A DNA stretch of 64,000 nt, taken from positions 40,719,375 to 40,783,374 of the forward strand of contig CM061142.1 of assembly GCA_030789695.1 (NCBI GenBank). Direction: 5' to 3'. This DNA is from Scilla litardierei. Taxonomy: Eukaryota; Streptophyta; Magnoliopsida; Asparagales; Asparagaceae. Under the pieces are notes generated by a model. That model saw only the letters and a list, made by a program, of their open reading frames with translations, was not told where the DNA came from and ran no database searches. This document shows, one piece after another, positions 1 through 9,766 of this stretch (its first letter is position 1; every line of letters starts with the position of its first letter). Position numbers and translations under genes: made by a program.

Positions 1-1509
1 CACTTAAAGAACGCAATGACATGTCAATTAATTTGCGTACCGTTAATGGAATTTAAACATGACATGGTAATTGTGCAACATGATGGATGTCGGATCTAGC
101 TTCGTTGTCAAGCTAGTTCCTAAATTTGCGCCTAGGCGAGTATCATTTCGTCGCCTAGCCTCTTTTACACCTACAACAAGCAAATGGCCTAAAACATGGC
201 CTAAACCCTAAGTGGCAAGTTTCACTTGCCTAGCACCGGGGATGACGATCACGAAGGTTCGTCTCGCGGATGCTAATCTATGGGGAAATCGCTGTTATGG
301 GGAAACAAACATCAAAACAACATTCATTTCATTAGGGTTTCATAAAAATACAAATAGGTTATGAAAACATCAAGAGATCGATTTCTTACCGTGAGGAGGC
401 GGAAGAAACACTCCGGAGAACCTAAGGACCAGATCTGGAAACGAATGGAGAAGTTTGGAGAACTAGGGTTTTTGGGGGATTTTGGGGATTTGATGAGATT
501 TTGGGGAAGATGAGGGGTAGAATGTGTTGAGGGATGGTTTGGATGATGGATCTAGGGCTTGGAATGAAGGAATAAGGGTTTGGGGAAGAAGGGGGCTCAA
601 TGGGGGAGAAACTAGGGTTTTGGGTCGAGTGCAGGAAGAAGAAAACGTTTGGGAGGGGTTTAAATAGGATGGGCTGGCGGCTGCCCAGAAATTAGGGTTT
701 TAACACAGATTAGTCGGTCAAAGAGCAACCACTGACCGACTAGTTTGGCAACTAGTCGGTCGGTCGACCAACGCAGACCGACTAAGTGTAAATAGTAACT
801 TCTGAACAAAAATAGGATTTAGATTTAGTCGGTCGAAGAACAAATACTGACCGACTAGTTTGACATCTAGTCGGTCGGTGAACGTTCTTAGACCGACTAA
901 GAGTAAACAGTAACTCGACTATACAGAAGAACCAAGAATTAGTCGGTCTGAGTACAAAACTTAACCGACTAGTTTAACAACTAGTTTGTCGAAAGATGAA
1001 CTTAGACCGACTAAGAATGAACAGTACTGATACTAAAATTTAGATGATGTGTTAGTCGGTTAAAGAAGCATTGCCGACCGACTAGTTTGCAACCTAGTCG
1101 GTCAACCAACGTTCTTAGACCGACTAACGATAAACAGTAACTCCTGAGAAATTTAGAAAGCCAACTAGTCGGTCCAAGAAGGATTGCCGACCGACTGGAT
1201 CGTCATCTAGTCGGTCGGTGCCCCTTCTTACACCGGCTAATAAGCACCAAAAGTTCCGATACGGAGCGCGGAGCTCCGGGATCGATTCCTAAGACTCCTA
1301 GGCTTGATCTAATAGTAAGATACGACCGTTATGAAGCCCGTCATGAATGACTTACTCCGAAATCGACGATCCAAAGGAAGAAACGAGAAAACACGACGAA
1401 ACGATAGAAAATGAAAGTCACGGAGACGAAAACCACACATGAGGAGAAAATCCACCAAAACATATATTATAATATAATAAATCCAGATATATGAAAACCA
1501 GTCGTTACA
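1..1509 (-). repeat. Truncated LTR of a minus-strand LTR retrotransposon leaving the left edge
   Basis: On the minus strand the segment opens with TGTAACGAC at 1509, an LTR-style 5' end, and runs off the window. It has the order of a U3 region: a repeat block (709-1245), then a TATA-like TATTTAAA at 659-666, then a downstream part. Bases right of 1509 are not a polypurine tract, so 1509 looks like the outer edge of an element whose body lies to the left. It cuts the Tat antisense ORF, whose first readable codons start just after it; the candidate target duplication is acggc (1510-1514), with its partner off-window. No coding sequence is seen. The lineage is unknown; the TGTAAC start is common in Tekay-like chromoviruses. 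Confidence 0.6.
709..1245. repeat. Tandem repeat of about 115 bp with GACCGACTAG/CTAGTCGGTC inverted motifs
   Basis: About five diverged copies start near 709, 828, 940, 1052 and 1165. Each copy carries TTAGTCGGTC, GACCGACTAG, CTAGTCGGTC and GACCGACTAA in alternating orientation, so each unit can pair with itself. The block lies just upstream (minus strand) of the TATTTAAA box of the truncated LTR. Confidence 0.8.
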
Positions 1510-1515
1510 ACGGCC

Positions 1516-2386
1516 ATGAGTATGTCCATGGAGGAGGTGATGAGAAAGGCGAGGGATGCGTCATCGAAGCCGCCGCCAAGCAAGGGCATGTGCCAGAAGT
1601 GGAGTTTGGAGGCGTCCGCCACCGCTCGGGCTGAAAAAGGAGAGTGTGTCAAGAAGTCGAGGAAGGAGGCTATGGCCGCAGCTCCTCCGTCCCATTTGAT
1701 CGAGGTGGCTGCTGGCGGAGTAGTCGACCTCGATCCAAAGGAGCCCGCGGTCAGCCCCGTGACCACGAAGTGCCAGGGCCTGCTAGTCAGCGCCATAGCC
1801 ACTGTCTCCACTAGCTTGGCCGCTCCGCCAAGAACTGCGACGACATCACCTACCCCCAGCCATTCTGAGGTGGCAACCTGGCCCTACGGATGCCCGTCGT
1901 ACGGGTTGGGGAAGTCGGGTCATCCGAGCTACGAGGCCGCCCTCGCTACCTTCAAGTCAACGAAGGAGTCTGTCTTCGATGAGGCCGGTGTGGCAGCCCG
2001 CCTGGCAGAGAATAGCCTACTGCCAAGGGACCGAGAGGCCGTGTAGGAGGTCGATGTCGAACTCCTCTGTGACACGGCTGTCTGGCATAATATGCAGGTA
2101 CGTCGCCTTTTGCCCAGGATGCCGAACTTCTTCTCTCTTCGGTATGCTTATGACGTGATCTTCTTTGTAGGCGGTCGCCACTCTGGTGTCTCTTCGGCGG
2201 TACTCGTCGAAGATTAACCAGCTCGAGGTAACGCTCGGGATGAAGGTGGCCACCCTCAAGGGTGCCGAGGCAAAGCTGAAGGACGCCATGGAGAGGCTGG
2301 CGATGGAGAGGCTGGAGATGGTTCAAGGGGATTATCAGGCGCAGAGGGGCGAGACCGCCAGGCTGGAGAAGGCTGTCGGGGAGATG
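1516..2386 (+). pseudogene. 5' part of the antisense ORF (aORF) of the Tat-lineage element, with an intron
   Basis: This is the surviving left part of the extra ORF that Grande/RIRE2/Retand-type Tat elements carry in antisense orientation between pol and the 3' LTR. Seen: an open frame from 1516, an in-frame TAG at 2044, then a continuing frame to 2097 that ends exactly at CAG/GTACGT. A candidate 73-nt intron (2098-2170) ends TTTGTAG/G and the same phase resumes at 2171. The downstream part is rich in Glu, Lys, Leu and Arg with heptad spacing, which suggests a coiled coil. The frame is cut at 2387 by the Tekay-like element and resumes at 12336. The N-terminal domain, usually annotated as a putative gypsy-type transposon domain, is missing because an LTR ends at 1509. 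The role of such proteins is not known. Confidence 0.65.
2098..2170 (+). other. Candidate spliceosomal intron in the aORF
   Basis: The donor CAG/GTACGT and acceptor TTTGTAG/G match plant consensus, the interior is T-rich toward the 3' end, and removal keeps phase 0. Length is 73 nt. It supports past plus-strand transcription of this ORF, antisense to the rest of the Tat element. Confidence 0.6.
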
Positions 2387-4959
2387 TGTCACGTCCCGCT
2401 GCCCAAAATAGGGAGGGTCGGCGTGACAAGCCGCGGTATTAGAGTACCAAGCACTAAAGTACACACCAAAGTCACGCAGGCCACTGCAAAGCTGAGGAAA
2501 CACAGGCAGTAAAGTACAGACTGAACAATTAACAGAACAGTACAGCTCCAACACAGAAAGATAGTACAAGACACTACAACACAGGCAGTAAGGTAAAATA
2601 CGACGAACAGAACATCCAAGAGTCACAGAGCACCGCTACTACATGGCCAGTACCGCACAAGTCCACTGTACAACCCCAACAGCAAAAGCTCCCATAAAAG
2701 TACAACTCAGCCCTATGGGGTACAAAGGGAACAGGGGTACAACACTGCGTTCATCACACACACACAACCCAAGACTACACCACGCGACCCACACTGACCA
2801 TACACTACGGACCCTGCTGAGACGAGCTGCCCTCCGGGGTCTCCACTCCCGGGCCCGCCGCCAGAGAACCAGTGCCTGGACCTGTAGGGGGGAGGACACG
2901 TCACAGCGTGCCCAGTAGGAACTCCACAACTCTACTACTCTAATCATAGTGCACAACAAGGAATCACAACAAAGGAAAAGGCATCACATTCCAGAGTTAC
3001 TGTTTTTTCTTTATAGGTTAGTTTTCATGCATGAATTCGAAACCTCAGTAACGGGTCATACATCGGGGACTGGACCTCACCCGGTAAGGTGGCTGGAATG
3101 CTACGACTTCCCGAGACAAGCTCTTACGAAAGAAGCCGTTCACCAACACAACCAACTCAACCACAACCGCACCAACTCCCCGCCGCTGAGGGCTCGTCAG
3201 GAGTGGTCCACAACCCAGCAGTCCATCCCCGCATGTCCACTCGTTACCTTGGTTTCCCCCAACCCTCCTAGGGTCCTCACCCACTTCGAGTGGAACAAGA
3301 TATCCCTAGGTTATCTTTTAGCTAATCATTAATCCTAGGGTATTGAGCATGTAAAATGACGTATGTAAATGATGTCCAAATTCATTCTTTTCATCAAGAT
3401 ATTCACAACAAACTAGCATGCTCCATAAGCCATGTATCATAACCTCATTGATCATATACAATTCCTCGTGGGTAATACATGTCACACAATTAACAATGCC
3501 ATTTTCCAAGTTTCTTCAATCTTAAATTCATTCAGGCATTTTAACAAACATATAATGAGCGCCACATAAATGAAGAGAATCATGTCACCAATTTTTGTAA
3601 CAAATAGCATAACTAATCTTACATACATGCATCAACATCATTCATGCATTTGGAGTGAAAAATTAGCAATATCACACAAGTCCAATTTCACCCAACACCC
3701 TTCAACATACTGAAATTTCATGAACAGATAGAAAAACAGCATTTTTAACCCATTTCTTTTGAGAATTTGACAAATCTCAAAGAATGAAAGTTGGATACAT
3801 TATAGTTCTGAGTTCACCCATAAAATTTCAGACAAAAATATGAAGTATTGGATTTATAGTGAATTATTTAGTAAAGGGTGGCAAAACTGTTCTGCAGACA
3901 GATTTCTGTGTCTGTGTTCAAAGCCAATTTTGGGCATATTCTAGCCAGAATTTTAACATAAAAGTAGCGACAGACTTTGCGAAAAACTTGTTAGCTTTCC
4001 AACAAGACCAAAATCAACAAAATCCAAGATGTGTGCAGGTAGTGGTGCTCGTTTTACTGAAATGTATACAGCTTGACAGAATTCCTGGCATGTTGCACAA
4101 TTCGAATTTTTACCCCAACTTCCAGTTCGAATTAGAAAAAGTGATGAACATGAAAGTTACTCATAACTACGAGATAAATATTATATAAAATATTCAGAGC
4201 ATTCCTAATAGCCAATTAATCCCAACACTTAGCTAAAGTTTCAGCAAATTGTCAAGCATGCAACAAGAGTCCTAGCTCTACAACACTCTCCCCAAATTTT
4301 CATGAAGAAGCCTAAACATACAACATTATTGCCATTATCTACAATTAGAGGTAGGTTGAGAAGATCCTACCTCTTTTGAAGCTTCAAGGATGCCTAGGGT
4401 TTGGAGGGAGCTACCATCAACTTGGCCTCCTCTTCTCCTCTCTCCTTCCTCTTCTTCTTATTCTCTTCTTTCTTCTCTTCCTTTTTCTTTTCCCTTTTTT
4501 TTCCCTAGCTAATTTCAGCCATGGGCTGAAAATAATGGAGAGAGGGGGAGAGAAAGGGACCTAGGAGAGGGGAGAGGGGGGGGGGGGGGTTATGGTGTAG
4601 GGTGAGGGGAGAGATGGGGGGTTTAGGTGTACTTTGGTATGGCAAACTTATTGCCATACCCCCATTTTCTTTTCTTTTCTTTTCTTTTCTTTCTTTTTTT
4701 TCAAAATTAGCCATCCAAATGTTTGATTTTATTACAAGTTTTCCATTGCAAATATCTCATTTCCCTTTTTCACAATAACCCTTCACTTAAAGAAATTTGC
4801 CTTAAGCCCAATCTTACATTGATACCCTCATTTGGGTATAAATGAAAAATCGAGGGGCAATTTGCAAATCTCTCCACTCCCCGGGATTGGTGTGCACATG
4901 TACGAGAAACTTGGATGAATTTAACGATTACTTAGTATTTGCACACTAGGGTTGTTACA
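2387..4959 (-). repeat. 3' LTR of the Tekay-like element
   Basis: Ends are TGTCACG...TTACA on the plus strand, so TGTAAC...GTGACA in element sense. It is paired with 9767-12330. Short ORFs recur in both LTR copies, but this is explained by LTR identity and not by coding. A run of 14 G lies at 4576-4589 within a purine-rich stretch (4535-4625). Confidence 0.93.
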
Positions 4960-4972
4960 CCCTACCCTCCTT
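4960..4972 (-). promoter_or_regulatory. Polypurine tract of the Tekay-like element
   Basis: In element sense AAGGAGGGTAGGG lies directly against the 3' LTR start TGTAACAACCC. It is preceded by a CCGAGGACGGAAATTT-type stretch that I recognise from Tekay/Del elements. It would prime plus-strand DNA synthesis. Confidence 0.85.
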
Positions 4973-5066
4973 AGAAAAATTTCCGTCCTCGGAAATTTAA
5001 CAAAATCAGGAGAGCAGTCATTTATATACAATACCCAACAACTGCAGAAAATATAAGATACAACAG

Positions 5067-6560
5067 TCATTGCTCAAACAGGTACGAGTATTTCTCTTGC
5101 ATCTCATCTACTCGCTCCCAAGTTGACTCTCCCGGAGACTCTTGCTGCCACATGACCCGCACCAAGTCAATGGTCTTCTTCTTCAACGTCTTCTGCCTCC
5201 GGTCCAAGATAGCCACTGGTTGCTGCTCATATGTGAGATCCGACCGTACTTCTATCTCTGAAAAATCTACAACATGTTTGGGATCTCCCACATATCTTCT
5301 GAGTTGAGACACATGGAAGACATTATGCACACCTTCGAGTGCCGGTGGCAATGTTAGCCGATACGCAACTTCACCGACCTTAGCGGAAATCTCGAACGGA
5401 CCAATGTACCTAGGACTCAGCTTCCCACGTTTGCCAAATTGGATGGTCCCACGAACCGGTGAAATCCTTAGGAACACGTAATCCCCTGGCTGAAATTCCA
5501 AGGGTCTCCGCTTTGTATCAGCCTAGTGCTTATAACGGTCCTGCGCGATGCGCAGATTCTCTCTGACTGTCCGCACCACATCTGTTGTTGCCGCCACTAA
5601 GTCTGGCCCTAAAAACTCCCTGTCTCCAACGTCATCCCAACTTAAAGGAGACCTACACTGCCTTCCATATAGAGCTGCGAAGGGAGCCATGCCAATACTT
5701 GCTTGATAACTGTTATTGTATGCGAACTCGACTAGATGCAGATGGTCCTCCCACGAACCCTTGAAATCAAGCATACATGCTCGCAGCATATCTTCAAGAA
5801 TCTGAATGGTTCTTTCCGACTGTCCATCAGTCTGAGGATGATATGAAATACTGAAATTCAAACGCGTCCCCAGACTAGCCTGTAAACTTTTCCAGAAATG
5901 TGAGGTGAATCTGCTATCCCTATCAGATACTATACTCACCGGGACTCTATGCAGTTTCACGATCTCTTCCATGTACCTCTTAGCCAGATTCTCTGTTGAC
6001 TGTCCAACTCGGAACGGAATAAAATGTGCCGACTTGGTCAATCGATCTATGATGACCCAAATCGCATCATTGCCCCTAGGCGTCCGAGGTAAACCAGTCA
6101 CAAAGTCCATGGTCACATGCTCCCACTTCCATTCTGGAATAGGGAGAGGCTGCAACAATCCTGCAGTTCTCTGGTGCTCAGCCTTCACCTGCTGCCAAAC
6201 CAAGCAGGACGCCACACACTTGGCTACACTCTTCTTCATTCCTGACCACCAATAATACTGCTTCAAATATCGGTACATTTTGGTCCCTCCAAGATGGATA
6301 GAATATGGGGAACTATGTGCATCCTTCAATAGTTCTTCCCGAATCTCGCCACTAGGCACACAAACCCGGTTCCCAAATCTCAACGACCCATCTTCGTGAA
6401 TACGAAAATCGGTACGAAGTTCAGCTTCCACTTGCTCTCGGATCCTCTTCAACTTGGCATCCCCTGATTGAGCTGCCTTAATCCTGTTCACCAAATCAGA
6501 CTGGATCTGCAGCCCCATCATAACAGTTTTCTCTCCTGAGAGTACAACTTCTATTCTCAT
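5067..6560 (-). pseudogene. Tekay-like integrase with C-terminal chromodomain
   Basis: The product inserts the cDNA, and the chromodomain is thought to guide insertion to chromatin marks. Seen in order: an HHCC zinc-binding region (H, H in HSSPYSIHLGG; C, C in CVASC); a catalytic core with MDFVTGLPRT, SDRDSRF and HPQTDGQSERT supplying Asp, Asp and Glu; a C-terminal module with PRYIGPFEISAKVGEVAY; and a chromodomain ending in STWERVDEMQEKYSYLF. The frame is the same as the upstream protease-RT. It is broken by TAG at 5523-5525 between core and C-terminal module, and by TGA at 6564-6566 upstream, where the codon is one base from CGA. Domain content is complete, so the loss is only by point mutation. 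Confidence 0.92.
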
Positions 6561-6563
6561 CTG

Positions 6564-8386
6564 TCAGATTGCCCACCGAAGTTGTGGTTGAGAGGTTAGC
6601 TTCATTACGGCAGGTAATCTACTAAGAGCATCTGGCACCACATTCACCTTCCCAGGATGGTATAGCAGATCAACGTCATACTCATCCATTAATTCCAACC
6701 ATCGTCGTTGTCTCATATTAAGCTCCTTCTGAGTGAACACATACTTTAGACTCTTATGGTCAGTGTATATCTTCACGTGTTCACCTAGCAAGAAATTTCT
6801 CCATAATTTCAAAGCCAGAATCACTGCTGCCAATTCCAGGTCATGAGTGGGATAGTTCAGTTCATGCTCATTCAACAATCTGGAAGCATATGCCACCACT
6901 CGCCCGTGTTGATGAAGGACACATCCTAGTCCTCTGCCAGACGCGTCACAGAAAACTTCAAATCCACCCGAACGGTCAGGGATAATTAAGATAGGAGCAG
7001 TGGTCAACCGATGCTTCAGCTCTTCGAACGCTCGCTGGCATTCTTCCGACCAGACATACGCAACATCCTTCTTCGTCAAATGAGTCAAGGGCGAGGCAAT
7101 CTTCGAGAAATCCTTAATGAACTTCTGATAGTACCCAGCCAACCCCAAAAAGCTTCGAATCTCTGTGACTATCCGAGGTATAGGCCAATCTTCTACTGCG
7201 GCAACCTTCTTAGGATCAACAGACACTCCGTCTCCAGAGACTATGTGTCCAAGAAACGCAACCTTGGTCAACCAAAATTGGCACTTGCTGAACTTAGCGT
7301 ACAATCGGTGCTGCCTGAGGGTATTCAAAACCATCCGCAGATGCTCAGCATGTTCATCCTCATTCTTCGAGTAAACCAGGATGTCATCGATAAATACCAC
7401 CACAAACTTATCTAAATACTCAAAGAAGATCTGATTCATCAGCCTCATGAAAGTAGCTGGGGCATTCGTCACTCCAAAAGGCATCACCAGAAACTCATAT
7501 TGACCGTATCGAGTACGGAATGCGGTCTTTGGGACATCAGATTCTCTCACCTTCACTTGGTGATAACCACTTCGCAAATCTAGCTTCGAATACACCCGGG
7601 ATCCACCAAGCTGATCAAAAATATCATCGAATCGGGGAAGAGGGTACTTATCCCTCACCGTCACCTTATTCAATTCCCGATAATCAATGCACATCCTCCG
7701 AGATCCATCCTTCTTGTTCACAAGCAACACTGGCGCTCCCCACGGTGACACACTTTGGCGAATCAATCCCCTATCTGATAAATCGGTCAACTGATTGCGG
7801 AGCTCAGCTAACTCCGATGGGGCCATACGATATGGAGCCTTCGCTATCGGTTGAGCGCCTGTAATCAGATCAATAGTAAACTCCAGGGACCTATCTGGGG
7901 GTAATCCAAAGATGTCATCTGGAAAGATGTCAGGAAATTCTTCAACAACCCTTGGTAACACGGGCTCTGTTTCCATGTCCAAATACTCCACGACCGTAGC
8001 TTGAAACTTCAAGGGCTCAAGCTCGCTACTACCATCCCAAAACTCAAACTCTGGATGGTCAGGGATCCAAAAAACTACCCTCCTTAGTCTACAGTCTATG
8101 TTAGCATAGAACATCCCCAACCAATCCATTCCAAACACTGCCTCATAGTCAGGTAACTCAATCACCAAAAAGTCTGCATACAACTCTCGTCCCCTGATCT
8201 CAACAGGACAGTTCCGTATCCCAGAGACACTACAAATAACCCCATTTCCGGTGTGAACATTCCAACTAGCTGCAAAGGTGTCAACTACTATGGAGTGTTG
8301 CGTCACAAACTTCTTCGACAGAAAACAATGTGACGCTCCAGTGTCAAATAAGGACATAGCAGGGTAGGAGGCTACTCTAACAATAC
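6564..8386 (-). pseudogene. Tekay-like protease, reverse transcriptase and RNase H
   Basis: This polyprotein part cleaves the precursor and copies RNA to DNA. Seen: an aspartic protease motif [12 protein letters not shown] near 8345; RT motifs [21 protein letters not shown] and [12 protein letters not shown], and the catalytic FIDDILVYS; RNase H with [13 protein letters not shown] and [11 protein letters not shown], ending at [16 protein letters not shown]. The open frame covers about 600 codons, normal for these domains together. It starts just after a candidate 90-nt intron (8387-8476) and ends at TGA 6564, beyond which the same frame continues into integrase. Confidence 0.93.
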
Positions 8387-8476
8387 CTAAGTATCACAAC
8401 AATAAAACTCAGCCAACTAGCTAAATAGAATAACTGAGGCTCAATCTAATAGACTGCATAGGGGCAAGATTCATAC
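8387..8476 (-). other. Candidate 90-nt intron or relic insert between gag and protease
   Basis: In element sense the segment starts GTATGA and ends ACTTAG. It holds three in-frame stops and no conserved retroelement motif. Leaving it out joins the codons before it to the codons leading into LFDTGAS with phase kept, giving the usual spacing for chromovirus gag-protease. The length is a multiple of three, so the frame is the same on both sides. I see no strong branch-point match. Confidence 0.4.
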
Positions 8477-9662
8477 CGGTGATCACTCGACTAGCACCCT
8501 CCGAAGTCTCTACTGGGGTCATGGTGTACTGCTGCCGCCTCGGTGGAGGAACCGCCCCCTGGTTCCCTCGTCACTGCTGGGGAGGTGGAGGGGGTCCTCT
8601 CGGTGCAGACGGTCTCGATCCTGACTGTGCTGGAAGGGCAAGCCGCTGTGGCGGTGGTGGAAGAGGTATCTGCTGTGTAGGCCAGACAGCTGCTGACGCC
8701 GGCGGCACCGGGGCATGACCCGACTGTGGGCAAAATCTGCTGATGTGTCCCGGCTCTCCACATGTATAACACCTGGCATTCGTAACTTGGCAGTCTCTCT
8801 GCACATGCCCTGGCTTCCCGCATCTGTAGCATGAAGGTCCCTTCTATACCGGAGGTGGAGCCCCCGGTCGCTTGAATGTCACCCGCTGAACTGGGCCAGG
8901 TGCAGTCCTCTGCTGAGCAGCTGGTCTCCCACCACTGGCTGGTGGCCTCCCCACACTCTGTAGGTGGGTCTCATGTTGTCTGGCAGCCCGCAGTACGGCC
9001 TCCTAAGTCAATAACTCCTGAGTAGACATGGCCGCCCGAAACTCTACGTCTAGTCCCTTGCGTAATCGCCCGGCTCTGATGGCATCTGTCGCTACAAGCT
9101 CTGGCGCGTACTTGCTCAGCAACGAGAACTCTGCATCATACTCATCCACCGTCCTCCCATCCTGAGTCAAATGCTCAAATCTCTGCCTCAACTCATCCTT
9201 CGCTGCCTCTGGAAGGAACTTGGCCTCAAACAACTCCCGAAAGGTCTCCCAAGCAATGTTCCCCTTCAGTCTCCTCTCCTGAGCCTCCCACCAGTCTCTA
9301 GCTTGATGGGTCAACTGGCGCCTCACCAACTCTACCCAACCGTCTCGGGGATACCGACACATCGTCAGATCATCCTCAGTGTGGCGCAGCCACTCATCTA
9401 CCTCGAGGCTACTCTCCCTGCCCGAGAAGTATCGCGGACGCAGTGTCCTGAACTCCTTGTAGCTCGGCGGCTTCGACGCCACTGCCCTCTCCTCCATCTG
9501 ACCCATGTGCTCTAAAATGCCCATCAGGACCTTAGCCATCAAGGCTGACTCTGAGGTCCTGTCACCCAAAAACTGCACATCACCGGCTGGGCCAATCCCA
9601 CCATCAGATGTTCCGGTCCCGCCGGAACTCCCGTTCCCACCTTCTATCTGCAGGCGAGAAAT
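8477..9662 (-). pseudogene. Tekay-like gag (capsid and nucleocapsid)
   Basis: The product forms the particle shell and packages RNA. Seen: a capsid-type retrotransposon gag domain at 9003-9578, with RDWWEAQERRL, WETFRELFEAKFLPE and RTVDEYDAEFSLLSKYAPE; then two CCHC knuckles at about 8750-8835, CYRCGKPGHVQRDC and CYTCGEPGHISRFC. A Pro/Gln-rich linker follows. The frame is broken by TAG 9003, TAG 8844 and TGA 8571. No in-frame ATG lies upstream: the frame is open back to about 9675 and then meets a stop. The start codon is therefore mutated, or lies beyond an intron whose acceptor would be CTGCAG near 9652. Confidence 0.85.
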
Positions 9663-9766
9663 AGAACAAATGCATTAGTGTCGTGTACTGAAATTTTGGA
9701 GCCTTACATGTGTTCCCTTTACGTGTATCGCAGTGGGCGCGGACCTGCGTGGGCCACCATAAAACC
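9663..9766 (-). other. Short leader of the Tekay-like element; no clear primer binding site
   Basis: In element sense the sequence after the 5' LTR begins GGTTTTATGGTGGCCCACG. It does not match the expected iMet site TGGTATCAGAGC. Nothing else is recognised. Confidence 0.5.

Noticed and set aside
709..1245. Regularly spaced palindromic repeats that could suggest a CRISPR array
   Set aside because: Units are diverged, spacers are not unique, and the setting is a plant LTR.
3859..4564. Small plus-strand frames repeated at 11239-11944
   Set aside because: They are duplicated because they lie in the two LTRs of the Tekay-like element; no coding signature.
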